The notes below the pieces were generated by a model. That model saw only the letters and a program-made list of their open reading frames with translations. It did no database searches and was not told the origin of the DNA. A stretch of 64,000 nucleotides of DNA from assembly GCF_021601385.1 (NCBI RefSeq), contig NZ_BQHO01000004.1:186001-250000 (forward strand), read 5' to 3'. Shown piece after piece: positions 43,954-54,093 of this stretch. How positions within the stretch are numbered: position 1 is the stretch's first letter; the number at the start of each line of letters is the position of its first letter. Made by a program: the position numbers and the translations under genes. The stretch comes from Pseudomonas parasichuanensis. Its GTDB lineage: Bacteria; Pseudomonadota; Gammaproteobacteria; Pseudomonadales; Pseudomonadaceae.

Positions 43954-44076
43954 TTAACACAGGCTCATGCCCAGCTGCAGCAACGCCAGCCCGCCCTGGT
44001 GCCAGCCCCACCAGGCCAGCGCCAACAACAGCAGCACGGCGACGGCCAGCAAGCCGCGCCCCAACAGGCGGTTCAT
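43954..44076 (-). CDS. 40-residue membrane protein coupled to an MFS gene
   Basis: The ORF encodes MNRLLGRGLLAVAVLLLLAL followed by AWWGWHQGGLALLQLGMSLC. It has a basic start and one strong hydrophobic helix. Its ATG overlaps the MFS stop codon as ATGA, which argues for real, coupled translation. The ORF would be missed by a length cut-off. It could be a small partner of the transporter. Confidence 0.6.
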   Translation of the reverse strand: MNRLLGRGLLAVAVLLLLALAWWGWHQGGLALLQLGMSLC

Positions 44077-45275
44077 GCCGCCTGCGCCTGCAACCGGGCG
44101 ACCGGGCGCTCTCGCACCGGCCAGTTCAGTGCAGCGGCCAGCAGGCTGAGCAGGATCGAGATCTGCCAGACCAAGTCGTAGCTGCCGGTCTGGTCGTACA
44201 CCACACCGCCCAACCAGCCGCCGAGGAAGGCGCCCAGCTGATGGAACAGGAACACGATCCCGCCGAGCATCGACAGGTTGCGCACGCCGAATAGCGTGGC
44301 CACCGTACCGTTGGTCAAAGGCACCGTCGACAGCCATAGCAGGCCCATGGCGATACCGAACAGGTAAGCGCTCACCTGGGTCACCGGCGCCCACAGGAAC
44401 AGCACGATCACCACCGCCCGCAGCAGGTACAGCGCGGTCAGCAGGCGCGGCTTGGACATGCGCCCGCCCAGCCAGCCGGCGGTGTAGGTACCGACGATGT
44501 TGAACAACCCCACCAGCGCCAGCACCGTGGTGCCGGTGATGGCCGGCAGGTGCTGGTCGACCAGGTAGGCCGGCAGGTGCACGCCGATGAACACCACCTG
44601 GAAGCCGCAGACGAAGAAGCCCAGGGCGAGCAACCAGAAGCCCGAATGCGAGCAGGCCTCGCGCAACGCCTGGCCAAGGCTCTGCTCGGCGCCATGGGCA
44701 GGCATCGGGTTGTCGCGCAAAAAGCCCACCAGCGGCACGATCAAGGCCACCATCAGGCCCAGCACCAGCAGCGCCGCCGACCAGCCCAGCCACTGGATCA
44801 GGCCGAGGGTGCCGGGCAGCATGGCGAACTGCCCAAACGAACCCGCCGCACTGGCGATGCCCATGGCCATGCTGCGTTTTTCCGGCGGCACGGCGCGGCC
44901 AACCACGCCGAGAATCACCGAGAACGAGGTGCCGGACAGGCCGATGCCGATCAGCAGGCCGGCACTGAGCGACAGTGACCAGATCGAGTCGGCCATGCCC
45001 ATCAACACCAGCCCCGTGGCGTACAGGATGCCGCCAATGATCACCACCTTCGCCGCGCCCAGCCGGTCGGCCAGCGCGCCGGAGAACGGCTGGGCCAGGC
45101 CCCAGATCAGGTTCTGCAGGGCGATGGCGAAGGCGAACACCTCGCGGCCCCAGCCGAAATCGGCGCTCATCGGTGCCAGGAACAGGCCGAAGCCATGCCG
45201 CACACCCAATGACAGCGCCAGGATCAGCGCCGCCCCCAGAAGTACCCAACCGCTGGTCCGCCATACGGAAGTCAT
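44073..45275 (-). CDS. MFS transporter under MarR control
   Basis: The 400-residue protein has 12 membrane helices and the MFS motif GALADRLGAAKVVIIGG in loop 2-3. The sequence is close to the monocarboxylate/YnfM-like exporters of the OFA type (LSLGVRHGFGLFLAPMSADF). The start at 45275 (MTSVWRT) is selected because GGAGA lies upstream. The palindromic operator lies between it and the upstream marR. It is coupled at its 3' end to the 40-residue ORF. In P. aeruginosa, as I recall, the same MarR-MFS pair also borders cobV. Confidence 0.88.
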   Translation of the reverse strand: MTSVWRTSGWVLLGAALILALSLGVRHGFGLFLAPMSADFGWGREVFAFAIALQNLIWGLAQPFSGALADRLGAAKVVIIGGILYATGLVLMGMADSIWSLSLSAGLLIGIGLSGTSFSVILGVVGRAVPPEKRSMAMGIASAAGSFGQFAMLPGTLGLIQWLGWSAALLVLGLMVALIVPLVGFLRDNPMPAHGAEQSLGQALREACSHSGFWLLALGFFVCGFQVVFIGVHLPAYLVDQHLPAITGTTVLALVGLFNIVGTYTAGWLGGRMSKPRLLTALYLLRAVVIVLFLWAPVTQVSAYLFGIAMGLLWLSTVPLTNGTVATLFGVRNLSMLGGIVFLFHQLGAFLGGWLGGVVYDQTGSYDLVWQISILLSLLAAALNWPVRERPVARLQAQAA

Positions 45276-45307
45276 TGTCGTTGTCTCCAGCACATCGCAA
45301 GGTTTAT

Positions 45308-45323
45308 GCGGGTATATACCCGC
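45308..45323. promoter_or_regulatory. Perfect MarR-type operator in the marR-MFS space
   Basis: GCGGGTATATACCCGC is a perfect 16-bp palindrome located 32 bp upstream of the MFS start codon. A near-identical copy lies upstream of the regulator's own gene. Confidence 0.85.
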
Positions 45324-45339
45324 TTATGATCGTCATGGA

Positions 45340-45744
45340 TCAAGCCAGCCGCTCCAACAGGCGCACCAGCTCGTCGCGCTGGCCTTCGCCCAGTTGTTCC
45401 ACCAGTTGCTGCTGGGCCTGCTGCCAAGCCGGGTGCGCCGCTTCAAGCCGCGCCCTGCCCGCCTCGCTCAACAGCACCAGCCGATTGCGCTGGTCGTCGC
45501 CGTCGGCCAGCCGCACCAGCCCTTCGGCTTCCAGCACCCGCAGATTGCGGCCCAGGGTGCTGCGCTCAAGGCCCATGGCTTCGGCCAGGCTGGTGATGCT
45601 CGGCCGGTCGAGCCGCTGCACATGGCGCAGCAGCGAAAACTGGGCGACATTGATGCCGAAGCCGGCAAGGGCCTCGTCGTAATGCCGGCTCACCCCACGG
45701 GCGGCGCGACGCAGATGGGTACAGATGCATTCACTGGTCAGCAT
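45340..45744 (-). CDS. MarR-family transcriptional regulator
   Basis: The 134-residue protein has a winged helix-turn-helix (ITSLAEAMGLERSTLGRNLR, VLEAEGLVRLADGDDQRNRL), the MarR pattern ending in a D-R-rich wing. ATG 45744 (MLTSEC) is preferred over an upstream start at 45780, because the second operator copy (45749-45764) would otherwise lie inside the coding region. It probably represses itself and the downstream MFS gene until a ligand binds. Confidence 0.9.
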   Translation of the reverse strand: MLTSECICTHLRRAARGVSRHYDEALAGFGINVAQFSLLRHVQRLDRPSITSLAEAMGLERSTLGRNLRVLEAEGLVRLADGDDQRNRLVLLSEAGRARLEAAHPAWQQAQQQLVEQLGEGQRDELVRLLERLA

Positions 45745-45748
45745 GGAT

Positions 45749-45764
45749 ACGTGTATATACCCGC
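45749..45764. promoter_or_regulatory. Second MarR-type operator upstream of marR
   Basis: ACGTGTATATACCCGC matches the perfect palindrome at 45308-45323 in 14 of 16 positions. It ends 5 bp before the marR start codon, fitting autoregulation. Confidence 0.8.
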
Positions 45765-45822
45765 AATATGGATGTTGCAAGAAGTTTCAGGGTTCATGAG
45801 GCCAGCGCTGGCAATCGAACAA

Positions 45823-46560
45823 TCAGCCGGCCAATACCGCCAGCGCAACCACCACGGCCAGTTCCAGCAGTTCCAGCAATGCCCCCGCGGTATCTCCGGT
45901 AGTACCGCCGAGGCGCTTGCACATCAACCGGCGCAGCCCGCCAAACACCAGCAACGCCAGCCCGAGCGCCCACAGCACCGACCAGCCTCCGAGCGCCACG
46001 CTTGCCAGCGCACTCCCCAGCAGAGCCCATCCTGCAGCCTGGCGCGGCAAGTGTTCGGCCAACGCCGCCCCCAGCCCACCGGCCCGCACATAAGGCGTCG
46101 TCAGGAACAGCCCGAGCATCGCCGCCCGCCCGACCACCGGCGCCAGCACCAGCAAACCACCCGCCCCACGCTCGACCAGCACCCACAGCGCGCAGAACTT
46201 CAACAGCAGCACCAGTACCAGGGTGACCACGGCAATCGGCCCGCTGCGCGGGTCTTTCATGATCTGCAGGGTGCGCTCGCGATCGCCGAAGCCGCCCAGC
46301 CAGGCATCGGCGCTGTCGGCCAGGCCATCAAGGTGCAGGGCACCGCTGAGCAGCACCCACAACGCCAGCAACAGCGCCGCCTGCAAGGGCGCCGCCACGC
46401 CCTGCAGCAGGTGGCTGGCCAGCCACAGCAGCAGGCCGAACAGCAAGCCGACCACGGGATAGAACAGCAGCGAACGGCCCATCTGCGCAGGCGTCGGCAT
46501 ACCCGGCAGGCTTACCGGCAGGCTGCTGAGAAACTGCAGGGCAATCCAGAATGGCAGCAT
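45823..46560 (-). CDS. cobS: Adenosylcobinamide-GDP ribazoletransferase CobS (CobV)
   Basis: The 245-residue inner-membrane protein has the family signature GALHLDGLADSADAWLGGFG and TLQIMKDPRSGPIAV, which coordinate Mg and GDP-cobinamide. It joins alpha-ribazole or its phosphate to adenosylcobinamide-GDP in the last step of the pathway. ATG 46560 lies one base after the stop of cobC; an upstream in-frame start would overlap that gene. It is the last gene of the operon; MarR lies 78 bp further on. Confidence 0.95.
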   Translation of the reverse strand: MLPFWIALQFLSSLPVSLPGMPTPAQMGRSLLFYPVVGLLFGLLLWLASHLLQGVAAPLQAALLLALWVLLSGALHLDGLADSADAWLGGFGDRERTLQIMKDPRSGPIAVVTLVLVLLLKFCALWVLVERGAGGLLVLAPVVGRAAMLGLFLTTPYVRAGGLGAALAEHLPRQAAGWALLGSALASVALGGWSVLWALGLALLVFGGLRRLMCKRLGGTTGDTAGALLELLELAVVVALAVLAG

Positions 46561-46561
46561 C

Positions 46562-47131
46562 TCAGTCGACCTCACGCAAATGGCCATCGCGGCTGGCCTC
46601 AAGACGCATCAACGCCCCATGCCCAACCTCGACTTGCAGCAACTGCTCACGCGGCAGGCCACGCGCCCTTGCCAGCAACAGGCGCATCACCCCGCCATGG
46701 GTGACCAGCAGCACGCGCTTGCCGGCATGCGCGCGGGCCAGGCGTTCAACCGCTGCCACGACCCGCTCGGCAAACGCCAGCACTGGCTCGCCGGCCGGCG
46801 GTGTGAAGGCGTAGGGGTCATTCCAGAACTGGCCCAGGGCATCGGCTTCGGTCTGCATGATCTGCGCCGCGCTACGCCCTTCCCAGTCGCCGAAGTGCAG
46901 CTCGCGCACATCCGCCTCACGCTGCACCGGCAAGCCCAGGCGCGCGCCCAGCTCGTCGGCGAACAGCGCGCAGCGTTGCAGCGGTGAGCTGACCACGACG
47001 TCCCAGGGGCCGGCCTGCGCCACGGCCTGGCGCATCTGTGCCCAGCCGGTGGCGGTCAGTGCGTCGTCCAGGCTGCCACGCAGGCCGCCACCCAGTTCGG
47101 TCTCGCCGTGGCGCAGCAGGTCGAGGATCAT
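46562..47131 (-). CDS. cobC: Alpha-ribazole phosphatase CobC (histidine phosphatase family)
   Basis: The 189-residue protein begins [20 protein letters not shown] with the phosphohistidine motif RHGE. It also has [13 protein letters not shown] and [11 protein letters not shown] with the second catalytic His. It removes the 5'-phosphate of alpha-ribazole phosphate or of cobalamin 5'-phosphate. Its ATG overlaps the cobT stop as ATGA. The genomic position makes this assignment firmer than sequence alone would. Confidence 0.93.
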   Translation of the reverse strand: MILDLLRHGETELGGGLRGSLDDALTATGWAQMRQAVAQAGPWDVVVSSPLQRCALFADELGARLGLPVQREADVRELHFGDWEGRSAAQIMQTEADALGQFWNDPYAFTPPAGEPVLAFAERVVAAVERLARAHAGKRVLLVTHGGVMRLLLARARGLPREQLLQVEVGHGALMRLEASRDGHLREVD

Positions 47132-48183
47132 GCCGGGCGGTCCGCCACCGCCGCTTCGGCGAAGGTCGCCATCTGCCCGTGCAGGGCGCAGGCCAGGCGC
47201 AGCAGCGGCACCGCCAGCGCCGCACCGCTGCCTTCACCCAGGCGCAGGCCCAGGGCCAGCAGCGGCTCGGCCTGCAACGCGGCCAGCAGCGCCTTGTGGC
47301 CCGGCTCGGCGCCCTGGTGGGCGAACAGCAGCCAAGGGCGGCATTGCGGGTTGAGGCGTACCGCCACCAGGGCGGCGACGCTGCAGATGAAACCATCGAC
47401 CAACACCGCCACGCCGTGCTGGGCGCAGGCCAGGTAGGCGCCGGCCAGCGCGGCGATCTCGAAACCACCGACACAGGCCAGGGCCTGCAGCGGTTGGTCG
47501 GCGCGCAACCCGTGCAGCACCAGCGCCGCCTCGATCACCTCGGCCTTGTGCCGCACACCGGCGCTGTCCAGGCCAGTGCCCGGCCCGCTCAGTTCGCGCG
47601 CCGGGCAACTCAGCAAGGTGCTGGCCAGGGCCGCTGCCGCGGTAGTGTTGCCAATGCCCATCTCGCCGCCGATGAACAGCTGGGCGCCGTCCTCGACCGC
47701 CCGCAGGGCACTGTCACGGCCGGCCTGCAAGGCTGCGGCCAGCTGGGTGTCGGTCATCGCCGGCTGGCGGGCGAAGTTGGCTGTGCCCGCGCCCAGGCGC
47801 AGGTGGTGTACGCCAGGCAGTTCGAGGGACGAATCGATGGTGCCGAGGTCGACCACCTCAAGGCGTGCATCCAGTTGGCGCGCCAACACGCTGATCGCCG
47901 CGCCGCCGCCGACAAAGTTGCGCAGCATCTGCCCGGTCACTGCTTGCGGGTAGGCAGATATACCCTCCTCCACCACACCGTGGTCGCCGGCGAAGATACT
48001 GATCGCGACCTTGTCCACGCCAGGCCGCTCGCGGCCCTGCATGCCGGCCAGATGAATCGCCAGGCCTTCAAGCTGGCCGAGGGAACCGGCGGGTTTGGTC
48101 AGCTGCTGCTGACGGGCGCGGGCCTGGTCCATGGCGGCGGTGTCGAGGGGTTGGCAGGCGTCACGCCACCACATCTGGGTCAT
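47128..48183 (-). CDS. cobT: Nicotinate-nucleotide:dimethylbenzimidazole phosphoribosyltransferase CobT
   Basis: The 351-residue protein has the family motifs [20 protein letters not shown] near the N-terminus, [13 protein letters not shown] and [14 protein letters not shown], which bind NaMN. The catalytic Glu lies near the C-terminus in [14 protein letters not shown]. It produces alpha-ribazole phosphate. The ATG at 48183 follows AGGACC. About 100 bp containing a REP lie between it and cobU, the only real gap in the operon. Confidence 0.95.
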   Translation of the reverse strand: MTQMWWRDACQPLDTAAMDQARARQQQLTKPAGSLGQLEGLAIHLAGMQGRERPGVDKVAISIFAGDHGVVEEGISAYPQAVTGQMLRNFVGGGAAISVLARQLDARLEVVDLGTIDSSLELPGVHHLRLGAGTANFARQPAMTDTQLAAALQAGRDSALRAVEDGAQLFIGGEMGIGNTTAAAALASTLLSCPARELSGPGTGLDSAGVRHKAEVIEAALVLHGLRADQPLQALACVGGFEIAALAGAYLACAQHGVAVLVDGFICSVAALVAVRLNPQCRPWLLFAHQGAEPGHKALLAALQAEPLLALGLRLGEGSGAALAVPLLRLACALHGQMATFAEAAVADRPA

Positions 48184-48229
48184 AGAGCGGGTCCTTTGGT
48201 AAAGGCGAGGAAAGTCGGGGCCGCGTTGC

Positions 48230-48264
48230 GGTCCTTTCGCGGCGCAAGGCCGCTCCTACAGAGG
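48230..48264. repeat. Single REP inside the cobalamin operon
   Basis: One copy of the GGCGCAAGGCCGCTCCTACA type lies between cobU and cobT, unpaired. It may stabilise the upstream part of the transcript. Confidence 0.8.
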
Positions 48265-48286
48265 GTTGCGTGAGGCATGGCCCGCG

Positions 48287-48808
48287 TCAAAGCGCGGGTC
48301 CTTTGAGCATGAAAGGGAGGCCGGCCACGGTCAGCACCACGCGTTGGCAGCGCTCGGCCACGGCCTGGTGCAACAGCCCGGCGTGGTCGACGTAGCGGCG
48401 GGTCAGTTCGCCCATGGGCACCACGCCCAGGCCGGTTTCGTTGCTGACCAGGATGATCGTGCCCGGCAATTGCTCAAGGCACGCCAGCAGCGCGTCGCGC
48501 TCCTGCACCAGGCGCTGTTCGTCGTCGAGCATCAGCAGGTTGGTCAGCCACAGCGTCAGGCAGTCCACCAGCAGGCAGTGCCCTGCGTCGGCTTCGGCGC
48601 GCAGTGTCCTGGCCAGGGCCAGGGGTTCTTCGATCAGCCCCCAGTCGGCCGGGCGGCGTTCACGGTGCAGGCGCACCCGTTCGTTCATCTCGCCGTCCAG
48701 CGGCTCGCTGGTGGCGATGTAGGTCACCGGCAGGCCGCTGGCGCTGGCCAGTTGCTCGGCCAGGCGGCTCTTGCCCGAGCGGGCGCCGCCGAGGATCAGG
48801 TTACGCAT
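48287..48808 (-). CDS. cobU: Bifunctional adenosylcobinamide kinase / GTP guanylyltransferase CobU (CobP)
   Basis: The 173-residue protein begins [20 protein letters not shown] with the P-loop GGARSGKS. It then has [29 protein letters not shown] with the guanylylated His, and [20 protein letters not shown]. It phosphorylates adenosylcobinamide and transfers GMP to it. ATG 48808 lies 8 bp inside the cobQ 3' end. A longer open frame extends upstream into cobQ but is not homologous. Confidence 0.95.
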   Translation of the reverse strand: MRNLILGGARSGKSRLAEQLASASGLPVTYIATSEPLDGEMNERVRLHRERRPADWGLIEEPLALARTLRAEADAGHCLLVDCLTLWLTNLLMLDDEQRLVQERDALLACLEQLPGTIILVSNETGLGVVPMGELTRRYVDHAGLLHQAVAERCQRVVLTVAGLPFMLKGPAL

Positions 48809-50264
48809 GGGCAGTGATTCCACACAGCTGGCGCAGGTGCGCGGTGTCCAGGTGCTGCTCGACCAGGTCGGCCAGGCGCTCGATATCGCGCTCGCGCAGG
48901 GCCTCGTAGTCGATGGCCTGTACATCGGCGAGCCCGGCCCAGCGCAGCAGCGCCGCGCACGACTGGCTGCCTTCGAACAGGCCGTGCAGGTAGGTGGCGA
49001 GGATCTGCCCGTCGGCGCTGATGGCGCCGTCGCAGCGGCCGTCGTGCAGCTGCACGGCCGGATGCTCCAGGGCCGGGCCACGGGTAACGCCGGCATGGAT
49101 CTCGTAGCCCGCTATCGGCGACTGCTCAAGCCGCAGTGTGCCGCCGACGTTGCGCAGTTGCTTCTCGGCCTCCAGCACGGTCTCGTAATCCAACAGGCCA
49201 AGCCCGACACTGGAGCCGGCCGGGCCTTCCAGCCCGAGTGGATCGTGGACCTCGCGGCCCAGCATCTGCAAACCGCCGCAGATGCCGATCAGCTTGCCGC
49301 CGTAGCGCAAATGCCGGGCGATGGCCGTGTCCCAGCCACGCGCACGCAACTGCGCCAGGTCGCCGCGCACGCTCTTGGAGCCGGGCAGGATGATCAGGTC
49401 GGCGGGCGGGATCGGCTGGCCCGGGCCGATGAATTGCAGATCGACCTGCGGGTGCAGGCGCAGTGGGTCGAAATCGGTGTGGTTGCTGATGCGCGGCAGC
49501 ACCGGCACGATCACCTTGAGCAGCCGTTCGCCTTTGACCGCCTGGCGCACGTCGATGCCGTCCTCGGCCTCCAGGTGCAGGTCGGTGACATAGGGCAGCA
49601 CGCCCAGCACCGGTTTGCCGGTGCGCTGCTCCAGCCAGTCCAGGCCCGGTTGCAGCAAGGCGATATCGCCACGGAAACGGTTGATGACGAAGCCTTTGAC
49701 CCGCGCCTGCTCGCTCGGCGAGAGCAGCTCCAGGGTGCCCACCAGGTGGGCGAACACCCCGCCACGGTTGATATCGGCCACCAGGATTACCGGGCAGTCG
49801 ACCGCCTCGGCAAAGCCCATGTTGGCGATATCGCCGGCACGCAGGTTGATCTCGGCAGGGGAGCCTGCGCCTTCGACCATCACCACTTGATAGGCTTGCT
49901 CGAGCCGCTCATGGGAGGCCAGCACCGCCTGCATGGCGATGGCTTTGTAGCCGTGGTAGGCCACGGCATTCATGCTGGTGACGGCGCGCCCATGGATGAT
50001 CACCTGGGCACCGGTGTCGCTGTTGGGCTTGAGCAGCACCGGGTTCATGTCGGTGTGCGGCGCCAGCCGGCAGGCCTGGGCCTGTACCGCCTGGGCACGG
50101 CCGATCTCGCCACCGTCGGCGGTCACTGCGCTGTTGAGCGCCATGTTCTGCGGTTTGAACGGCACCACTGCAACGCCTTGGCGCAGCAGCCAGCGGCACA
50201 GGGCGGTAACCAGCGTGCTCTTGCCGGCATCGGAGGTGGTGCCTTGCACCATCAGGGTGGTCAT
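48801..50264 (-). CDS. cobQ: Cobyric acid synthase CobQ
   Basis: The 487-residue protein has an N-terminal ATP-dependent dethiobiotin-synthetase-like domain ([20 protein letters not shown]) and a C-terminal class-I glutamine amidotransferase. Its catalytic Cys is in [12 protein letters not shown]. It amidates four carboxylates of adenosylcobyrinate a,c-diamide with glutamine and ATP. It overlaps the preceding cobD by 4 bp (ATGA) and cobU by 8 bp. Confidence 0.96.
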   Translation of the reverse strand: MTTLMVQGTTSDAGKSTLVTALCRWLLRQGVAVVPFKPQNMALNSAVTADGGEIGRAQAVQAQACRLAPHTDMNPVLLKPNSDTGAQVIIHGRAVTSMNAVAYHGYKAIAMQAVLASHERLEQAYQVVMVEGAGSPAEINLRAGDIANMGFAEAVDCPVILVADINRGGVFAHLVGTLELLSPSEQARVKGFVINRFRGDIALLQPGLDWLEQRTGKPVLGVLPYVTDLHLEAEDGIDVRQAVKGERLLKVIVPVLPRISNHTDFDPLRLHPQVDLQFIGPGQPIPPADLIILPGSKSVRGDLAQLRARGWDTAIARHLRYGGKLIGICGGLQMLGREVHDPLGLEGPAGSSVGLGLLDYETVLEAEKQLRNVGGTLRLEQSPIAGYEIHAGVTRGPALEHPAVQLHDGRCDGAISADGQILATYLHGLFEGSQSCAALLRWAGLADVQAIDYEALRERDIERLADLVEQHLDTAHLRQLCGITAHA

Positions 50265-51253
50265 GCCGATTCCTTTAGATAATCCAGCAGCGCCTCGCGC
50301 AGGCGCTGCTCTTGTGCGGCGTTGGCCGGCAGGCCGAAACGCAGCGCCGCCGGGTGCTCGAACAGGCGCACGAGGATGCCGCGCCGGGCGAGGAATTCAT
50401 GCAGCTGTGCGGCACGCTCGGTGGCCACGTACTGGAACAGGTCGCAGCCCCCCGTCGGCGCCAGGCCGGCTTCGGCCAACAGGGCCACCAGCCGAGCGCT
50501 GGCCCCGGCACAGCGGTCGATCTGCATCAGGTGGGCCAGCTCATCGGCCAGGCATACCTTGCCCAGCACCCGGGTCGGACCGCTCACCGTCCACGGCCCC
50601 AGCAGCTCGGCCAGCGCCTGCAGCAGTGCCGGTTGAGCCATCACGAAGCCCAGCCGCACCCCTGCCAGGCCGAAGAACTTGCCGAACGAGCGCAACACGA
50701 TCAGCCCTGGCCGATCGACATGGCCGCACAGGCTGAGCCCCGGGGTGTTGTCGATGAACGCTTCGTCGACCACCAGCCAGCCGCCCCGCGCAGCCAGCCG
50801 GGCATGCCAGGCCAACAGGCGCTCACGGGGGATCAGCCGGCCGGTGGGGTTGTTGGGGTTGACCAGCACCAGCACGTCGAGGCTGTCGATAGCTGCCTCG
50901 ACCTGGTCGTCACCCAGCTCGACCAAGGTATGCCCGGCACGCTGCCAGGCATGCGGATGCTCGGCATAACAGGGTGTCAGCACCCCGACCCGCCCAGGCG
51001 CGCGCAGCTGCGGCAGGGCCTGGATCGCCGCCTGAGAGCCGGCCACGGCCAATAACAGACTGGCGTGATAGTAGGTGCGCGCCGCCTGCTCCAGGCCGTC
51101 CTCGGTTTCCGGCAGTCGCGCCCAGGCCTCCTGGGGGATCGACGGCACCGGGTATGGCCAGGGTGCGATGCCACTGGACAGGTCGAGCCAACGCTCGCGG
51201 GCAATCCCGTACTGCACTACCGCCCGCAGCAGGCGGCCACCGTGTTCAAGCAT
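50261..51253 (-). CDS. cobD: L-threonine-O-3-phosphate decarboxylase CobD (CobC of P. denitrificans)
   Basis: The 330-residue fold-type I PLP enzyme has the Schiff-base Lys in [18 protein letters not shown] (about 205-222), the nucleotide-type motif [10 protein letters not shown] and the Asp of LVVDEAFID. It produces (R)-1-aminopropan-2-ol phosphate for the nucleotide loop. The first 8 bp overlap cbiB and the stop overlaps cobQ. Naming differs between conventions: this gene is called cobC in the P. denitrificans system. Confidence 0.94.
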   Translation of the reverse strand: MLEHGGRLLRAVVQYGIARERWLDLSSGIAPWPYPVPSIPQEAWARLPETEDGLEQAARTYYHASLLLAVAGSQAAIQALPQLRAPGRVGVLTPCYAEHPHAWQRAGHTLVELGDDQVEAAIDSLDVLVLVNPNNPTGRLIPRERLLAWHARLAARGGWLVVDEAFIDNTPGLSLCGHVDRPGLIVLRSFGKFFGLAGVRLGFVMAQPALLQALAELLGPWTVSGPTRVLGKVCLADELAHLMQIDRCAGASARLVALLAEAGLAPTGGCDLFQYVATERAAQLHEFLARRGILVRLFEHPAALRFGLPANAAQEQRLREALLDYLKESA

Positions 51254-52154
51254 TCAGGTAACTCCCCAGGCAGATCACCAGCAACCATAGCCACACCCCG
51301 CGCTGCACCAGGCTCCAGCCACGCTCGATGGCGTCGGCGTCGGCCATCGGCCCCTCGCCCAGGCGCGGCCGCTCGTGCAGCTCGCCGTGGTACACCGCAG
51401 GGCCTCCCAGCTCAACACCCAGCGCACCGGCGCCGCTGGCCATCACCGGGCCTGCGTTGGGGCTGTCCCACAGCGGCCCCTGCTGGCGCCAGCAGCGCAG
51501 CGCCAGGCGGGTCTTGCCGAGCACGGCGTAGGTCAGCGCCACCAGGCGCGCGGGAATGTAGTTGAGCACATCGTCGATGCGCGCCGCGCACCAGCCGAAG
51601 CGCTCGAAGCGTTCGTTGCGATAGCCCCACATGGCATCGAGGGTATTGCTCAGGCGATACAGCACCACACCCGGCGCACCGGCCACGGCAAACCAGAACA
51701 ACGCGGCGAACACCGCATCGCTGCCGTTTTCCAGCACCGACTCGGTAGCCGCCCGGGCCACGGCGGGCTCGTCCAGCTCGCGGGTTTCACGGCTGACCAG
51801 GTAACCGACCCGGCGCCGCGCTTCGTCCAGGTCACCCTGGCGCAGCGCCTGGGCCACCGGCAGCACATGCTCGCCGAGGCTGCGCAGGCCCAGCGCGCAG
51901 TACAGCGCCAGCACATCGACGATCCAGCCAACGTAAGGTAGCCAGGACAGGATCAGCGCCAGCAGGGTCAGTGGCACCACGGCCAGGAACCAGGCGCTGA
52001 CACCATGGCTGCGCCAACCACGGCCACCGGCATTCAGGCGCCGCTCCAGGTTCGCCGCCAGGTTGCCGAAGCCCACCAGCGGGTGCCGGCGTTGCGGCTC
52101 GCCAAGCAAGGCATCCAGGGCCACGCCCGCGACAGTCAGCAAGGCCACGCTCAT
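51246..52154 (-). CDS. cbiB: Adenosylcobinamide-phosphate synthase CbiB (CobD)
   Basis: The 302-residue integral membrane protein has the family motifs [20 protein letters not shown] near the N-terminus, [20 protein letters not shown] and [13 protein letters not shown], then [19 protein letters not shown]. It attaches the aminopropanol-phosphate arm to adenosylcobyric acid. The start at 52154 (MSVALLT) overlaps the bluB stop by ATGA. The downstream cobD overlaps its stop by 8 bp. Confidence 0.95.
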   Translation of the reverse strand: MSVALLTVAGVALDALLGEPQRRHPLVGFGNLAANLERRLNAGGRGWRSHGVSAWFLAVVPLTLLALILSWLPYVGWIVDVLALYCALGLRSLGEHVLPVAQALRQGDLDEARRRVGYLVSRETRELDEPAVARAATESVLENGSDAVFAALFWFAVAGAPGVVLYRLSNTLDAMWGYRNERFERFGWCAARIDDVLNYIPARLVALTYAVLGKTRLALRCWRQQGPLWDSPNAGPVMASGAGALGVELGGPAVYHGELHERPRLGEGPMADADAIERGWSLVQRGVWLWLLVICLGSYLNA

Positions 52155-52801
52155 GGCCGGTCTCCCCAATGGTTTTCGTACAGCATTTCACTCAGCGGCC
52201 GTGGCTCGGCCCAGTTTTGCAGCGCCAGCATCGGCGCCGGGTAGAACTCGGTCACCGGCCCCAGGCACAGCACCGCCACCGGCTTGGCTCCGGCGGGCAT
52301 GCCCAGCAGCTCGGCCAGCGCCTGTGGCTCGAACAGCGACACCCAGCCCATGCCCAGGCCCTCGGCACGCGCCGCCAACCAGAGGTTCTGGATAGCGCAG
52401 GCCAGCGACGCCAGGTCCATTTCCGGCAGGGTGCGACGGCCGAAAATGTGCGGTTCGCGGTTGTCCATCAACGCCGCTACCCACAGTTCGGCGCAGTCGT
52501 TGATGCCCTCGACCTTGAGCTTCATGAATTCGTCGGAGCGCTCGTTCAGGGCGTCGGCGGTGCGCACCCGCTCCTCCTCCACCAGCGCCTGGATGCGCGT
52601 GCGCAGTTCAGCCTGGGTGATACGGATGAAACGCCATGGCTGCATCAGGCCCACGCTGGGCGCCTGGTGCGCGGCGGCCAGCAGGCGCCCGAGCAGTGCC
52701 GGCGCCACCTCGCCACCGGCGAAATGGCGCATGTCGCGGCGCTCGCCGATGGCCCGGTAGACGGCCGCGCGCTCGGCGTCGCTGTAGGCGTGGCCGCTCA
52801 T
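52151..52801 (-). CDS. bluB: 5,6-dimethylbenzimidazole synthase BluB
   Basis: The 216-residue nitroreductase-like flavoprotein has the BluB pattern [40 protein letters not shown] and [20 protein letters not shown]. BluB fragments reduced FMN with oxygen to make the lower ligand DMB. The Asp/Ser residues that distinguish BluB from nitroreductases lie in the middle of this sequence. Its ATG overlaps the cobB stop. Its presence shows that the cell makes true B12 aerobically. Confidence 0.95.
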   Translation of the reverse strand: MSGHAYSDAERAAVYRAIGERRDMRHFAGGEVAPALLGRLLAAAHQAPSVGLMQPWRFIRITQAELRTRIQALVEEERVRTADALNERSDEFMKLKVEGINDCAELWVAALMDNREPHIFGRRTLPEMDLASLACAIQNLWLAARAEGLGMGWVSLFEPQALAELLGMPAGAKPVAVLCLGPVTEFYPAPMLALQNWAEPRPLSEMLYENHWGDRP

Positions 52802-54093
52802 GGTCGCAGCAGCGCCGCCGCCGCGTCGGGGTTGGAAGGGAAATAGAAGTGCACGTAGGAGGCGGTCAGCCGCCCGATGCGGTACACCGCTTCGTTGCCA
52901 CGGCCACCGTTGGGGCTCAGGCCGCGGGCGATCGGCTCCAGCGCGGTGCTGGTCAGCGAGTGGTGGTAGGTGTGCCCGCGCAGGGTGCCTTCCGGCAGCT
53001 CAACCGCCTGCAAGGCCAGGGCAGCCAGGCGTTTCTGCATGGTCGCCTCACCCGGCAGCAAGCCGAGCAGTGCGGCGCGTTCGCCGGCCACGTCGGTCAG
53101 GGCATCGAGCAGGTAGAGCATGCCGCCGCACTCGGCCAGCAAGGGCTTGCCCTGGGCGTGGTGGGCGCGGATCGCCTCCAGCATCGGCGCGTTGGCGGCC
53201 AATGCAGGGTGATGAAGCTCCGGGTAGCCACCGGGCAGGTACAGGCTATGCACGGTGGGCAATTCGCGGTCATGCAGCGGCGAGAAGAACTCCAGGTGCG
53301 CACCGAGGTTGCGCAGCAGCTCCAGGTTGGCGCCGTAGGTGAAGGCAAAGGCTTCGTCACGGGCTACGCCGATGCGTACGCCGGAGAGTGTCTTCGACAG
53401 GTCGACAGGCGCCGGCGCGGCAAAACTGACCGGTGGCGGCAACGCCGCATCGCAACTGGCGGCGAGTGCTTCGGCGGCGGCGTCCAGGCGTGCATCCAGA
53501 TCGTTCAGTTCGCTGGCCTGGACCAACCCGAGGTGGCGGCTGGGCAGCTCGATGCCGCGCTCGCGGGACAGCCCGCCATACCAGCGCAGGCCTTCGGTCA
53601 GGCTGCCTTCGAGCAGCTGCGCATGGCGCAGGGTGCCGACACGATTGGCCAGCACGCCGGCAAACGGCAGGTCCGGCTGGTAGCGCGCCAGGCCCAGGGC
53701 CAGGGCGCCAAAGGTCTGGGCCATGGCCGTGCCGTCGATCACCGCCAGCACCGGCACGCCGAAGTGGCGCGCCAGGTCCGCACTCGACGGCGTGCCGTCG
53801 AACAGCCCCATCACCCCTTCGATCAGGATCAGGTCGGCATCAGCGGCCGCTTCCCAGAGCAGGCGGCGGCTCTCGTCGGCACCAATCATCCACAGGTCCA
53901 GCTGGTACACCGGCGCACCGCTGGCGCGCTCGAGGATCATCGGGTCGAGGAAGTCCGGGCCGCACTTGAACACCCGCACCTTGCGCCCGAGGTTGCGGTG
54001 CAGGCGCGCCAGGGCGGCGGTGACGGTGGTCTTGCCCTGGCCGGAGGCTGGCGCGGCGATCAGCACCGCCGGGCACTGGCGTGGCTCACTCAC
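52798..54093 (-). CDS. cobB: Cobyrinate a,c-diamide synthase CobB
   Basis: The 431-residue protein has an N-terminal ATP-binding domain (VLIAAPASGQGKTTVTAALA) and a C-terminal glutamine amidotransferase with nucleophilic Cys in LLAECGGMLYLLDAL (about 325-340). It amidates the a and c carboxylates of (hydrogeno)byrinic acid using glutamine. It overlaps both cobO upstream and bluB downstream by 4 bp. Confidence 0.96.
   Translation of the reverse strand: MSEPRQCPAVLIAAPASGQGKTTVTAALARLHRNLGRKVRVFKCGPDFLDPMILERASGAPVYQLDLWMIGADESRRLLWEAAADADLILIEGVMGLFDGTPSSADLARHFGVPVLAVIDGTAMAQTFGALALGLARYQPDLPFAGVLANRVGTLRHAQLLEGSLTEGLRWYGGLSRERGIELPSRHLGLVQASELNDLDARLDAAAEALAASCDAALPPPVSFAAPAPVDLSKTLSGVRIGVARDEAFAFTYGANLELLRNLGAHLEFFSPLHDRELPTVHSLYLPGGYPELHHPALAANAPMLEAIRAHHAQGKPLLAECGGMLYLLDALTDVAGERAALLGLLPGEATMQKRLAALALQAVELPEGTLRGHTYHHSLTSTALEPIARGLSPNGGRGNEAVYRIGRLTASYVHFYFPSNPDAAAALLRP

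Noticed and set aside
44587-46704. A 705-codon + strand frame across the MFS, marR and cobS region
   Set aside because: It crosses three well supported minus strand genes and two operators, and shows no protein motif.
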